Shown: positions 8,957 through 17,828, counted from the first letter of the stretch. The stretch is 64,000 nt of DNA from Polaribacter sp. Hel1_85 (GCF_000766795.1 NZ_JPDS01000002.1:67001-131000); one strand, 5' to 3'. Notes: a model not told the origin generated them from the letters alone. A program made the numbers and translations.

Positions 8957-10405
8957 ATGATAAAAAAAATAGAAGAGACTTATATCAGTAGGCGAAATAA
9001 TGCGTTTATGGTTGAGAAAAAGACATGTGCTTTAGATACTAATAATTCCAGGGCTCATTCCCCTTTTCAATGGGTATTCAAGATTGAAAACAGTAAAGAA
9101 ATGAAAGACTTCTTGAGCTCTCTCAAGGATTCTTTACAGTTTTTAGTGGATAACTCTAAATTCCAGTTCGTTTCATCAAGATGGGAGGACGATACTGAAT
9201 ACACATCTATTCCTGGATACTCTATTTCCCAAACCAATAATGATGGCATTATGTATCAATTCTTTGAAGATAAAAAAACATACGAAAAGCCGCCAAGTGA
9301 GCTATTTAATGACAAGAGAAGATTTTCAAAAATTCTCCGGAAGCAATTTCCTGGTTTTATTGCACATAATCCTTTTTCTAAAATAAAAAAGTTGAATATC
9401 CCAATTGTTTTGGTGACTATTCATCACTATGTCAAGTATGGAGAATTCTCTATCGTTTTCTACATGGACCACACTGTTTTTGATACATACTCAGCTAATA
9501 TCTTTCTCAAATTATTGTCAGAAACGTGTGCATGTATACAAGATACAGAAAAATTGAAAAAAAAGTACACTAACGTTAATAATAGACTTTCCTTTTCACA
9601 TACTTTGAATAATAAGCAAATATTTGATAAAATAAACTCAGACAAGGAATTGTCTAAAAAGGTGAACGCGTACAATCCGAACCTTGGATTTTATTTGGCA
9701 AAAATGGTTGGTAACGGTCTACTCTGGGGTGCTGGGATTTGGTTTAGGGAAGTTAAGTTTCGTTTAAATCGGCAAGAAATCGATAAAATCAAAAAGTCTT
9801 ATAACAATGAATTTAGATGGTGTTCTAGTTTTGAGGTGATGTTGGCTATGGTCTATATGTCAATGTATCAAAAAGATAAAGTGATTGGGTTCAATTTGAT
9901 TGTTGATATACGTTCTAGAATGAAATCAGATGAAGGGAATATAATATTAGAAGATTACTATATTGGAAATGGAGCTTCTGGCGTTGAAATTTATGAGGTT
10001 CCAATCTATCCTCACGATTTATTCAAAACAATTGAATCAATTCATTCCGCTATCCGTGGAGCATTGAAAGATAAAAAAGTCTACAACAACTTTTATGTGT
10101 ATGAAGGTGTCAGACAATTTAAAAAGGAAATTTTAAGTCCGATGTTAGCTGTGTTGTTGGGTAAATGCAATGATAATTTCTTAACAATCAACACATGGTT
10201 TGGCTTCGATACGGAAAATATCACCTATGGTTTGCCACAAAGTAAGGCTCTTTTATTAGGTATTCCATTTATGCCTATCATGAATTATTCCCATTTTCAG
10301 CACACGTTTTTGACAACTAATGAAGTGACTTTTTCGACAAATGTTTCGAAAAACATCAAAGTCAGTATTCCATATCAAATTTCCAAGGCGATTGCTGAGT
10401 TTTGA
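8957..10405 (+). CDS. BAHD/condensation-fold acyltransferase
   Basis: This 482-residue protein has the two hallmarks of the chloramphenicol-acetyltransferase/BAHD/condensation superfamily. A catalytic HxxxD is at His172-Thr-Val-Phe-Asp176 (preceded by MD), and a structural motif near the C-terminus, NTWFGFD (412-418), sits where BAHD enzymes have DFGWG. Length also fits a single two-lobed transferase. Such enzymes move an acyl group from CoA or a carrier protein to an alcohol or amine. No carrier domain is attached. A small HMA-like protein and a SAM methyltransferase follow on the same strand, suggesting a tailoring cluster. The substrate is unknown. Confidence 0.6.
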   Translation: MIKKIEETYISRRNNAFMVEKKTCALDTNNSRAHSPFQWVFKIENSKEMKDFLSSLKDSLQFLVDNSKFQFVSSRWEDDTEYTSIPGYSISQTNNDGIMYQFFEDKKTYEKPPSELFNDKRRFSKILRKQFPGFIAHNPFSKIKKLNIPIVLVTIHHYVKYGEFSIVFYMDHTVFDTYSANIFLKLLSETCACIQDTEKLKKKYTNVNNRLSFSHTLNNKQIFDKINSDKELSKKVNAYNPNLGFYLAKMVGNGLLWGAGIWFREVKFRLNRQEIDKIKKSYNNEFRWCSSFEVMLAMVYMSMYQKDKVIGFNLIVDIRSRMKSDEGNIILEDYYIGNGASGVEIYEVPIYPHDLFKTIESIHSAIRGALKDKKVYNNFYVYEGVRQFKKEILSPMLAVLLGKCNDNFLTINTWFGFDTENITYGLPQSKALLLGIPFMPIMNYSHFQHTFLTTNEVTFSTNVSKNIKVSIPYQISKAIAEF

Positions 10406-10439
10406 CAAATTCAAAAAGCGAAAGAAAAAGTAAACAAAT

Positions 10440-10655
10440 ATGAATGTATTGGTGTTTAAAACAAACCTTAGTTCCCCTCCTTTAATTGAATGGATGGCAC
10501 CCTTATTTAACTTGCATCCATACTTTTCAGAGTGGTCGGTAGATACTGAAGGTTTGGACAATGTACTTCGCATTGTTTGCTCTAAACTGTTAGAGAAAGA
10601 TGTCATTCAGCTAATGCATAACAAGAGTTTTCTATGTGAAGTTTTTCCAGATTAA
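10440..10655 (+). CDS. Small HMA-like (ferredoxin-fold) protein
   Basis: The 71-residue protein reads as a beta-alpha-beta-beta-alpha-beta unit: VLVFKTNL, a helix, YFSEWSVDTEGLDNVLRIVC, a helix, and FLCEVF. It resembles the small heavy-metal-associated-like proteins common in Bacteroidetes, but the CxxC metal motif is absent; the two cysteines (in RIVCSK and FLCEV) are far apart. It lies 34 bp after the acyltransferase and 120 bp before the methyltransferase. The spacer after it holds a broken signal-peptide-like frame. Function unknown. Confidence 0.55.
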   Translation: MNVLVFKTNLSSPPLIEWMAPLFNLHPYFSEWSVDTEGLDNVLRIVCSKLLEKDVIQLMHNKSFLCEVFPD

Positions 10656-10775
10656 TGATTGAAATGAAAACGGTAAAAGTCTCAACATTAAAAGTAGTTT
10701 AACTCTTGTTCGCAGTCGTTCTTATGTTTCATTAAAAAATGGAATTGGAATAATAAAAAGTTTAAATAATTAATA

Positions 10776-11423
10776 ATGGTGAATAAAATGAATAAATCGA
10801 AAGAGTTCTGGGATAGGGCTTCAAAAAATTATGATAAAACAGAAGAGCGTTTTGAATATATTCATAGTAAGTCCAGAGAAAACACTAAAAAGCATCTCAA
10901 CGGCAGCAATATTGTTTTAGATTATGGATGTGGTACTGGTACAACATCCTGTGAAATTGCCAATCTGGTGAAAGAGATTCATGCTATTGATATATCATCT
11001 AAGATGATTGAAATTGCAAAACGGAAAGCAGACGCTAGTAAAGTTGAAAATATAAATTTCACGCGAACGGATATTTTTGATAAAAGGTACAAAAAGGAAT
11101 CGTTTGACGTGATTTTGGCTTTCAATATGTTGCACACAGTGGCTAATCCACAGGTAGTTTTGCAAAAGATATATGAATTGTTAAAACCTGAGGGGTTATT
11201 TATTTCTGTAACACCTTGTTTACGGGATAAAATGGCATTTTTAGTTAATATTCAGATTCAGCTTGTTCGGATATTATGCAAAATTGGAGTAATCCCAGTT
11301 CCTATTAGAAGACTTAAAAGCTCTGAGTTAGATGATTTAATTGTAAATGGAGGTTTTCAGACAATTGACACTGAAAAGTTATATAAAGGGGCATCTAGTT
11401 ATTTTGTTGTAGCAAAGAAATAA
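10776..11423 (+). CDS. Class I SAM-dependent methyltransferase
   Basis: The 215-residue protein has the SAM-binding motif I VLDYGCGTGTTS (residues 47-58), an acidic motif II region (IHAIDISSKMIEIAKRKA) and the motif IV-like FDVILAFNMLHTV. The C-terminal part (KPEGLFISVTPC) is typical of the UbiE/Methyltransf_11 group. The start could be 10776 or 10788 (second Met). It probably belongs with the acyltransferase and the small HMA-like gene. The acceptor cannot be predicted. Confidence 0.8.
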   Translation: MVNKMNKSKEFWDRASKNYDKTEERFEYIHSKSRENTKKHLNGSNIVLDYGCGTGTTSCEIANLVKEIHAIDISSKMIEIAKRKADASKVENINFTRTDIFDKRYKKESFDVILAFNMLHTVANPQVVLQKIYELLKPEGLFISVTPCLRDKMAFLVNIQIQLVRILCKIGVIPVPIRRLKSSELDDLIVNGGFQTIDTEKLYKGASSYFVVAKK

Positions 11424-11628
11424 TAAAAGTTTCATACCGTCAGCCACAGTATGGCACTTTGGCTTAAACGACTAGAATTTATTAATTTAAAAGACAAACT
11501 TGAGATGTATAAAAATAATAGCAACTTTGGTGCTTAATCAAAAGCACTTTTTTATATTTATAGTCTGTCTAAACGGAAAATTAGCGTTTAGAAATCCGCT
11601 ATTATCCTTATACAAGACATTAGGAAAA

Positions 11629-12891
11629 ATGACCGTAACTAACGAAAAACATAGTCGAGAATTGACCGAACATTTTTTTAGAAATGAGTACGGAAAAATG
11701 GTTTCTGTTATTACAAAATACATAGGAACTGAAAACGTCCAAACTGCGGAAGACATTGTTCAGGAAACTTTACTAAAAGCAGTTGATTATTGGCAACACA
11801 ACGGAATACCTAAAAATCCACAAGCTTGGTTGTACACGACTGCAAAAAACCTGACACTCAACATCCTAAAGCAAAAAAAATATCAGTCGGAATTTAATGA
11901 ACAGACGATCGAACAAAATTCGGAACAATTAGAAAAATTGGAAATTTCCGAAGAACTGATTTCTGACGAACAGTTAAAAATGATGTTCGTTTGTTGTCAT
12001 CCTAAAATCTCGGAAAACTCACAAATTTGCTTGATTTTAAAAATACTCTGTGGATTCAGCATTTCAGAAATAGCAAATGCTTTTTTTACAACAACCGAAA
12101 CTATTAACAAACGTTTGGTACGAGGTCGAAAGCTATTGAGAACTAACAATGTGAGTTTTAAACTTCCAAAAAATCTTAATGAAAATCTTCCGATTGTTTT
12201 AAAAACAATCTTTTTGCTTTTTAACGAAGGCTACTGTCCAACCCAAAAAAACGAACTTATAAGGTATGGTTTGTGTCTTGAAGCAATTCGACTTTGCGAA
12301 ATATTGGTAAATAGCGAAAACCTCGAAAAAAAATCTGATTGCTTAGCACTTTTGGCTCTTATGTATTTTAACGCTTCACGATTTGATTCAAGAATGAACG
12401 TAACCAATTCCATTATCGAAATGGACAAGCAAAATCGAAAAAATTGGAATCAAGAATTAATCAATAAAGGTATTCAAAACCTAAATCAAGCCATTAGCGA
12501 AAAGAAAGTTTCCATTTATCTGATTTTAGCAACTATTTCCGCAAATCATTGCATTGCACCAAGTTTTGAAAAGACAGATTGGGAAGAAATTTTATCGCTT
12601 TATGATGGTTTAATTGAATTAGAGGACACCCCAATTACTCGACTGAATAGAATTGTTGCACTTTCAAAAGTAAAAGGAAACAGAAAAGCAATATCGGAAT
12701 TGGAACATCTTGAAAAAAAGAGCAAAATTGATAAAAACCATCTTTTTCATTCAACATTAGCCGAACTCTACAAATTGGAAAACGAGATTGAAAAAGCCAA
12801 AAACAGCTACAAAAAAGCCATTTCTTTGACCAACAATAAGCGAGATGCAAATTTGCTTCAAAAAAAATTAATAGAAGTTGTCCCTATTTAA
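11629..12891 (+). CDS. ECF42-type RNA polymerase sigma factor with TPR-like tail
   Basis: The start at 11629 was chosen because sigma region 2 begins soon after (LTEHFFRNEYGKMVSVITKY, then AEDIVQETLLKAVDYW). The open frame runs back to 11500, but those residues do not look like protein of this family. Region 4 is LKILCGFSISEIANAFFTTT with a following recognition helix. A helical C-terminal extension of about 240 residues follows (DUF6596/TPR-like), the mark of the ECF42 group. ECF42 genes are known to be linked to DGPF/YCII proteins, and two such genes follow directly. There is no anti-sigma gene; the extension is thought to control activity in this group. Confidence 0.8.
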   Translation: MTVTNEKHSRELTEHFFRNEYGKMVSVITKYIGTENVQTAEDIVQETLLKAVDYWQHNGIPKNPQAWLYTTAKNLTLNILKQKKYQSEFNEQTIEQNSEQLEKLEISEELISDEQLKMMFVCCHPKISENSQICLILKILCGFSISEIANAFFTTTETINKRLVRGRKLLRTNNVSFKLPKNLNENLPIVLKTIFLLFNEGYCPTQKNELIRYGLCLEAIRLCEILVNSENLEKKSDCLALLALMYFNASRFDSRMNVTNSIIEMDKQNRKNWNQELINKGIQNLNQAISEKKVSIYLILATISANHCIAPSFEKTDWEEILSLYDGLIELEDTPITRLNRIVALSKVKGNRKAISELEHLEKKSKIDKNHLFHSTLAELYKLENEIEKAKNSYKKAISLTNNKRDANLLQKKLIEVVPI

Positions 12892-12935
12892 CAAACTCAA
12901 TTGTTATAAAGGTATAATCTATTAATATAAAATTT

Positions 12936-13379
12936 ATGAAGAAAATTTTTATCACCTTAATAGTCTGTATGACTATTTCAAACAGCTATTCTCAAACTGA
13001 CAGTAGTGCAGAGCTTCAACAGGAATTTATGCTTTTTGTCTATTCAGATGGCAATCGGGTAACCGACCTAACATCCGAAAAGCAACAATTACATATTCAA
13101 AAAATTGTTGACTACATTGAGAATTTAGCCAAAACAGGAAAACTAAAGGACGCACAACCTTTAGAAATGGAAGGAACTAAAATATCAAGTAACAAAGGTG
13201 CTTTAAGTGAAACCGAACTGAACAAAGACAAAAAAGTTATCTCTGGATATTATCATATTTTAGCTGTGGATATGGTAGAAGCGATAACCATTGCAAAAGC
13301 AGACCCAAGATTTGAAGAAGATGGTTGGGAAATTGTAATTCGTCCAATTAAAAAAGTCGAAGGAATAAACAAAAAGTAA
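12936..13379 (+). CDS. Exported YCII-related (DGPF-family) protein
   Basis: The 147-residue protein combines a signal peptide (residues 1 to about 20, ending SYSQ) with a YCII-related domain: EFMLFVYSDGN, AQPLEMEGTK, VISGYYHILAVD and ADPRFEEDGWEIVIRPI. It is clearly paralogous to the next gene, but the DGPF motif is replaced by an ETEL sequence and a secretion signal is added. The family is a ferredoxin-like dimer, with a His-Asp pair in some members. It lies 44 bp after the ECF42-type sigma gene and is a likely target. A periplasmic DGPF relative is unusual. Confidence 0.75.
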   Translation: MKKIFITLIVCMTISNSYSQTDSSAELQQEFMLFVYSDGNRVTDLTSEKQQLHIQKIVDYIENLAKTGKLKDAQPLEMEGTKISSNKGALSETELNKDKKVISGYYHILAVDMVEAITIAKADPRFEEDGWEIVIRPIKKVEGINKK

Positions 13380-13398
13380 TCACTTAAAAATATTAATT

Positions 13399-13758
13399 AT
13401 GAAAGAATTTATGTTATTTATTAGAAGCGAAGGAAATCCAGTAGCGAACCTTTCGCCAGAACAACAACAAGAACACGTTCAAAAAGTTGGCGGATTTATT
13501 AAAAAAATGGTTAGCGAAGGAAAAATGAAATCGGCCCAACCTTTGGAAATGGAAGGCATTATTTTATCCTATGAAAATGGAAGTTTTACAGACGGACCAT
13601 TTAATGAAACCAAAGAAGTTATTTCCGGATATTACCACATTCTAGCAAAGGATTTAAATGAAACGATTGAAATTGCAAAATCTGACCCAAGATTTGAGGA
13701 CGGAAAATGGAGAATGGAAGTTCGACCGATTATGAAAGTTGACGGAATTAATGAATAA
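13399..13758 (+). CDS. YCII-related (DGPF) protein
   Basis: The 119-residue cytoplasmic protein has the standard order of DGPF-family proteins: KEFMLFIRSEGN, AQPLEMEGI, the literal motif TDGPFNETKEVISGYY, and SDPRFEDGKWRMEVRPI. It follows the exported paralogue by 19 bp, so sigma factor and both YCII proteins probably form one unit. DGPF proteins are the usual partners of ECF42 sigma factors. Their biochemical role is still unclear. Confidence 0.85.
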   Translation: MKEFMLFIRSEGNPVANLSPEQQQEHVQKVGGFIKKMVSEGKMKSAQPLEMEGIILSYENGSFTDGPFNETKEVISGYYHILAKDLNETIEIAKSDPRFEDGKWRMEVRPIMKVDGINE

Positions 13759-13784
13759 ATACGAAAGAAACAGCGGAACAAAAA

Positions 13785-13931
13785 CTACTGCCAACAAAGA
13801 CGTATATAAAAAATAGCAGTTAAGAGCTAAATCAAAAGTTTATTTCTTTTCTGCTATCTTTGTATTAATCCGAAAAATGGCACACATAAACCTGCTACTT
13901 TTCATATACAAGCACGTTAGCTATTAAAAAA
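13785..13931. repeat. Long spacer element CTACTGCCAACAAA ... CACGTTAGC
   Basis: It begins with the same 14-mer as 2678-2691 and ends near GCACGTTAGC (about 13913-13922). Inside are several short inverted pieces, including ACTGC/GCAGT. The whole looks like a fold-back spacer of about 140 bases between the DGPF gene and the AraC gene. The ends GCCAAC and GTTAGC are nearly complementary, as at integron attC sites, but they do not match the classic core exactly. Confidence 0.45.
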
Positions 13932-13977
13932 CTGCAAATGAACGTTTCAAACATTGAAAAAAACTAAATTTTAATTA

Positions 13978-15108
13978 ATGAATCTAATTTTAGATTTCTT
14001 TTTAGTCGGTGGCATCGTAATTATTGCAATAATTTTATTGCGACTATTAAGAATAAAATCTAAAGAACTACCTCAAAAAGTATTGATACTACTTTTTTTA
14101 CTTCTCTTTTTTGTTGCTGTATACTTTTATGCCTTGTTACATAATATAAATTGGCTCATAAAACTCTGTTTTTTACCAAATGATATAACAATAATTACTT
14201 TAGGACCTTTATTATTTCTATATGTAAAATCTTTATTCTTAAAAGAAGATAAATTAATAAAGAATACTTTGGCACATTTTATTCCTACTTTCTTATTTGC
14301 TTTTGGCATTACGATTCCAACGATACTGTTCAATAACTTTGAGATAGACGAACTTGCCTACACACAAACAAATTTTATACGTAGCATTATAAGAATTGAA
14401 AATTTATACTTAATTCTATATTTAATTATTTCATCACGATTGTTATCAAAGTATCGAAAATTGACTAAATATAAATACTCAAACCTAACGAAATATGATT
14501 TTAATTGGATAAAGATTATGCTTTTATCCTCATTGGGTATTATAAGTGTTGATTTAGGGTTTAAAATATATGAATCCTTCTTTGGTAATTTTCAGTGGAA
14601 TGTTGATAATATTTCTGTATTAGCGATGATTGTTCTAGTTTCATATTTGGCGTATTATGGTGTAAATCAATCTAAAGTATTATTACCATCCTTTCTATTA
14701 GATAATGAAATTGAATCTGAAATTAATAAGAAAAAAAAGAAAACATTATCTTCTGAGAAAAAAGAAGAGTTTGAAAACTTGAAAAATAAACTTGAACTTA
14801 TTATAAAAACTGAACAACCATATTTGGATGAAGATTTGACATTAGGGAAATTAGCAAAACAGCTTTCCACAACAGACAAAAAACTTTCCACTATGTTAAA
14901 TCAATACTTGAGCACTACATTTTATGATTTAATAAATAAGTATCGTGTAGAAGCTGTAAAAGAAAAAATAAACTTAGATAACTATAAAAATTATAATCTG
15001 TTTGGAATTGCCTCCGAATGTGGTTTTAAATCAAGAACAAGTTTTAATAGAATTTTTAAAAAAGAAACTGGACGTTCTCCTTCTGACTTCAAAAAAAGTA
15101 TTTCATAA
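13978..15108 (+). CDS. Membrane-anchored AraC-family regulator
   Basis: The 376-residue protein has about six to seven hydrophobic segments in residues 1 to 235 and an AraC-type DNA-binding domain at residues 275 to 376. The two helix-turn-helix units are visible as LTLGKLAKQLSTTDKKLSTM and IASECGFKSRTSFNRIFKKE, followed by TGRSPSDFKKS. This layout is common in Flavobacteriia for sensors of envelope signals. It precedes a predicted barrel-type exported protein by 109 bp. The signal is unknown. Confidence 0.85.
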   Translation: MNLILDFFLVGGIVIIAIILLRLLRIKSKELPQKVLILLFLLLFFVAVYFYALLHNINWLIKLCFLPNDITIITLGPLLFLYVKSLFLKEDKLIKNTLAHFIPTFLFAFGITIPTILFNNFEIDELAYTQTNFIRSIIRIENLYLILYLIISSRLLSKYRKLTKYKYSNLTKYDFNWIKIMLLSSLGIISVDLGFKIYESFFGNFQWNVDNISVLAMIVLVSYLAYYGVNQSKVLLPSFLLDNEIESEINKKKKKTLSSEKKEEFENLKNKLELIIKTEQPYLDEDLTLGKLAKQLSTTDKKLSTMLNQYLSTTFYDLINKYRVEAVKEKINLDNYKNYNLFGIASECGFKSRTSFNRIFKKETGRSPSDFKKSIS

Positions 15109-15217
15109 AAATTGTTATGTCTTTTTTAACATATAATAACATACCAACGCTTCTATTGGTCAACTTAAATAATTATAATTTTATTGATTTGCAGCTAAAT
15201 TTATAAACTATAATAAA

Positions 15218-15805
15218 ATGAAAAAAAAGGCATTAACATTATTATTTTGTGGACTTGCATTAATTGCAAAATCACAGAACACACATGAAAAATCACAAAA
15301 AAAGAGTGTAGAAAAATCAATCTTCGGAATTCAAACAGGTTTTGCAGGATTATGGGCTTACAATGAATTGAAATTATCAAATCAAATTGCATTACGAACT
15401 GAATTAGGGTTTGATGCTTATGATAATGATGATTTTTATCCTGATGCAGGTTTTCTAATAACTACCGTTATTACATTAGAACCACGTTGGTATTATAATC
15501 TAGATAAACGAGCAAGTAAATCAAAACGAATAGATAATAACAGTGGAAATTTCTTTTCACTTAAAACAAGTTTTCGTTCAGACGATTTACTTCTCGACTT
15601 TGGAGATGATAAAAAAGCACAAATAGTAGATAACTTATCTATAATTCCAACTTGGGGAATTAGAAGAAACTTAGGAGAACATTTTAATTATGAAACGGGT
15701 ATTGGTGTTGGTTATATTCACTATTTTTCTAAAAACGTTGGATTTACAAAAAACAAAGGTGAAGCTGCAATAAATTTACACTTACGTATTGGCTATCAGT
15801 TTTAG
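15218..15805 (+). CDS. Predicted exported outer-membrane barrel protein
   Basis: The 195-residue protein has a signal peptide (residues 1 to about 20, ending AKSQ). The mature part has short strands typical of small outer-membrane barrels (GIQTGFAGLWAYNELKLS, ALRTELGFDAYD, LEPRWYYNLDKR, FNYETGIGVGYI) and ends IGYQF, with a terminal Phe as needed for barrel insertion. It lies downstream of the membrane AraC regulator, which may control it. No finer assignment is possible. Confidence 0.65.
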   Translation: MKKKALTLLFCGLALIAKSQNTHEKSQKKSVEKSIFGIQTGFAGLWAYNELKLSNQIALRTELGFDAYDNDDFYPDAGFLITTVITLEPRWYYNLDKRASKSKRIDNNSGNFFSLKTSFRSDDLLLDFGDDKKAQIVDNLSIIPTWGIRRNLGEHFNYETGIGVGYIHYFSKNVGFTKNKGEAAINLHLRIGYQF

Positions 15806-15810
15806 CAGTA

Positions 15811-15824
15811 AAAACGTTGTACAA
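15811..15824. repeat. Repeated 14-mer AAAACGTTGTACAA, copy 1
   Basis: AAAACGTTGTACAA stands five bases after a stop codon and recurs exactly at 18747-18760, also right after a stop codon. It contains the palindromic core TTGTACAA. Confidence 0.6.
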
Positions 15825-15872
15825 CAGCGTAAAAATAATAGGACAGAATAATGCTTATACCAGACGGTTTCT

Positions 15873-15886
15873 ACGTCATTTGACGT
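15873..15886. promoter_or_regulatory. Palindrome ACGTCA-TT-TGACGT
   Basis: Perfect 6-bp arms with a 2-bp spacer, about 107 bp upstream of the TetR gene. It is a candidate regulator site, separate from the longer inverted repeat nearer the gene. Confidence 0.35.
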
Positions 15887-15934
15887 TACATCCTTCTTCC
15901 TTTAATATTTTAAAAAAATTATTAACTATTTTTC

Positions 15935-15987
15935 TAGACGTAATCGTTTAATAAATACTATATTTAACTTCTAAACGATTGCGTCTA
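15935..15987. promoter_or_regulatory. Inverted-repeat operator before the TetR gene
   Basis: TAGACGTAATCGTTTA (15935-15950) and TAAACGATTGCGTCTA (15972-15987) are inverted copies with 15 of 16 positions matching and 21 bp between them. The right arm ends five bases before the TetR start codon. This is the expected position for an autoregulatory TetR operator. Confidence 0.7.
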
Positions 15988-15992
15988 ATAAC

Positions 15993-16544
15993 ATGCCGAA
16001 AATAGTTATACACAAAAAAAATTGGATTGAACTTGGATATAAACTATTCTCTGAAACAGGGATTTCAGGAATAGTGGTTGAAAAAATGTCTAAAAAATTG
16101 AATTGTAATAAGTCAAGCTTTTATTGGCATTTTAAAACAAAAAAAGAGTTTGTTCTACAATTGACAAATTATTGGGTAGATAATGAAACAGAAAAAATAA
16201 TTAAACTAACAAGTTTTGAAAAAAATACTTCTCAAAAATTAAAATTGCTAATAGAGATTAGTTACAAAAAGATGCCTTATTTAGATTTCGTGTTTTATTT
16301 AAAAAGGTATGCTCTTAAAGAGAATAAAATATCCAAAATTATTGACAGTATTGATGATCAAAGAATTGAATATGTTAATTGCTTATTGAAAGAAATTGGC
16401 TATTCAAATAGAGATGCTAAAATCAAAGCATCTCTATTATACAAGCACTTAATCGGATATCATGAAATGATGAGATATAAAGAACAAAAAGAAAATTTTT
16501 TGATAGAAGTAAAAAAGGAAATTAATCAATTTATCGATTATTAA
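15993..16544 (+). CDS. TetR-family transcriptional regulator
   Basis: The 183-residue protein has an N-terminal TetR helix-turn-helix at residues 8 to 55 (ELGYKLFSETGISGIVVEKM, then CNKSSFYWHFKTKKEFVLQL). The C-terminal ligand domain is helical and divergent. The gene is 2 bp from the alpha/beta hydrolase gene, and a third membrane-protein gene follows 5 bp later, so the three form an operon. A strong inverted repeat lies directly upstream. The ligand is likely a substrate or product of the hydrolase. Confidence 0.88.
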   Translation: MPKIVIHKKNWIELGYKLFSETGISGIVVEKMSKKLNCNKSSFYWHFKTKKEFVLQLTNYWVDNETEKIIKLTSFEKNTSQKLKLLIEISYKKMPYLDFVFYLKRYALKENKISKIIDSIDDQRIEYVNCLLKEIGYSNRDAKIKASLLYKHLIGYHEMMRYKEQKENFLIEVKKEINQFIDY

Positions 16545-16546
16545 AT

Positions 16547-17359
16547 ATGAAAAAGAAACTTCTAACCTTCCTTTCAAAAATAGCCCCCAATACTGTAATG
16601 AATTATGCATACAGACAACTTACAAATCCTCAAATTAGAAAGCTTCGTGAATCTGAATTAGAAATACTTAACAATTCTAAAAAAGAAATATTTGAATTTA
16701 GAGATTTTAAAATTCAAACTTATAAATGGAAAGGTGGAAAAGATAAAATCCTATTAATACACGGTTGGGAAGGACAAGCAGGGAATTTTTCTGATATCAT
16801 TAAAGAACTTACTAAAAACAACTTTTCAGTATACGCATTTGATGGTCCTTCTCACGGATTTAGTAGTAGAGGAAAAACAAGTTTATTTGAGTTTACAGAA
16901 TTAGTAAGTGTGTTAATAGAAAAGTATAAGGTATCCCAATTAATTAGTCACTCATTTGGTGGAGTAGCAACTACATGTTCTCTTTTCAATAATAATTTAA
17001 GCATTGAAAAATATGTATTATTAACAACACCAGATAAATTTTCGGAAAGGATTGATGATGTTTGTGAACGTAACGGAATAACAAAAAAAGTAAAACATAA
17101 ATTAATTAATCACATAGAGAAAGAACTTAACATTACTGTGTCAAGTATTAATGTTAGCGATTTTGTAAAAAAAATTGATGTTAAACAAGCAGTAATTATT
17201 CATGATAAGTATGATAAAGTAGTTCCAATAAAGCAATCTAAAAATGTGCATGCTAATTGGAAAACTTGCAAGTTTATTGAAGTAGAGAAGACGGGTCATT
17301 TTGGAATTTTAAAAAATGACTCAGTTATTAACTTGGTTCTAGAATTTCTAAAGAAATAG
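16547..17359 (+). CDS. Alpha/beta hydrolase in the TetR operon
   Basis: The 270-residue protein has the alpha/beta-hydrolase fold: oxyanion region IHGWEGQAGNF (71-81), nucleophile elbow SHSFGG with Ser136, a likely acid in HDKYDKVVP (Asp223) and base His251 (KTGHFG). No signal peptide is clear. It starts 2 bp after tetR and 5 bp before a membrane-protein gene, so it is probably controlled by the TetR protein. The substrate is unknown. Confidence 0.85.
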   Translation: MKKKLLTFLSKIAPNTVMNYAYRQLTNPQIRKLRESELEILNNSKKEIFEFRDFKIQTYKWKGGKDKILLIHGWEGQAGNFSDIIKELTKNNFSVYAFDGPSHGFSSRGKTSLFEFTELVSVLIEKYKVSQLISHSFGGVATTCSLFNNNLSIEKYVLLTTPDKFSERIDDVCERNGITKKVKHKLINHIEKELNITVSSINVSDFVKKIDVKQAVIIHDKYDKVVPIKQSKNVHANWKTCKFIEVEKTGHFGILKNDSVINLVLEFLKK

Positions 17360-17364
17360 TAATT

Positions 17365-17784
17365 ATGGGTGCAAAATATATTTGGGAATTTGGTTCATTA
17401 ATTTTTGTTATTTTGGGTACTGTTCATTTGGTCTATACTTTTTTTACCAATAAATTCTCTTCCAAAAACATAATAGTCATAAGGGAAATGAAAACTTCAC
17501 ATCTTAATCTTACAAAAGAAACTACAATTTGGAAAGCTTGGATTGGATTTAATGCAAGTCATAGTATTGGAGTAATCTTTATTGGTGTCATAAATTTCTA
17601 TTGTGCTTTTAAATATTTCAGCACTTTACAATCTGACCATTTCTTTTTCATTTTTAATATACTAGCTATTGGTACTTATCTGTGTCTTTCAAAAATATAT
17701 TGGTTTAAAATTCCACTAATAGGGACATTAATTGCATTGACTTGTTACATATTGTCATATTCTACAATATTAATGACTAATTGA
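17365..17784 (+). CDS. Four-helix integral membrane protein of unknown function
   Basis: The 139-residue protein has about four membrane helices: residues 8 to 27, 56 to 78, 90 to 110 and 116 to 136. A conserved-looking cytoplasmic stretch is TTIWKAWIGFNASHSIG. It resembles the small LIC_13387-like family from memory, not verified. It is the last gene of the TetR-hydrolase operon, so it may act with the hydrolase on a membrane-soluble compound. Confidence 0.6.
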   Translation: MGAKYIWEFGSLIFVILGTVHLVYTFFTNKFSSKNIIVIREMKTSHLNLTKETTIWKAWIGFNASHSIGVIFIGVINFYCAFKYFSTLQSDHFFFIFNILAIGTYLCLSKIYWFKIPLIGTLIALTCYILSYSTILMTN

Positions 17785-17828
17785 GCTTAAAAGACGAACG
17801 TCCAACAGAGAGTTGAGGTAAAAATAAA

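Noticed and set aside
10665..10755. Frame MKTVKVSTLKVV, stop, LLFAVVLMFH, stop after the HMA-like gene
   Set aside because: Looks like a broken signal peptide but is too short to assign; could be chance.
11500..11628. N-terminal extension of the sigma factor
   Set aside because: The residues before 11629 do not resemble sigma region 2, and the family normally starts close to the LTEHFFRNEYGK segment.
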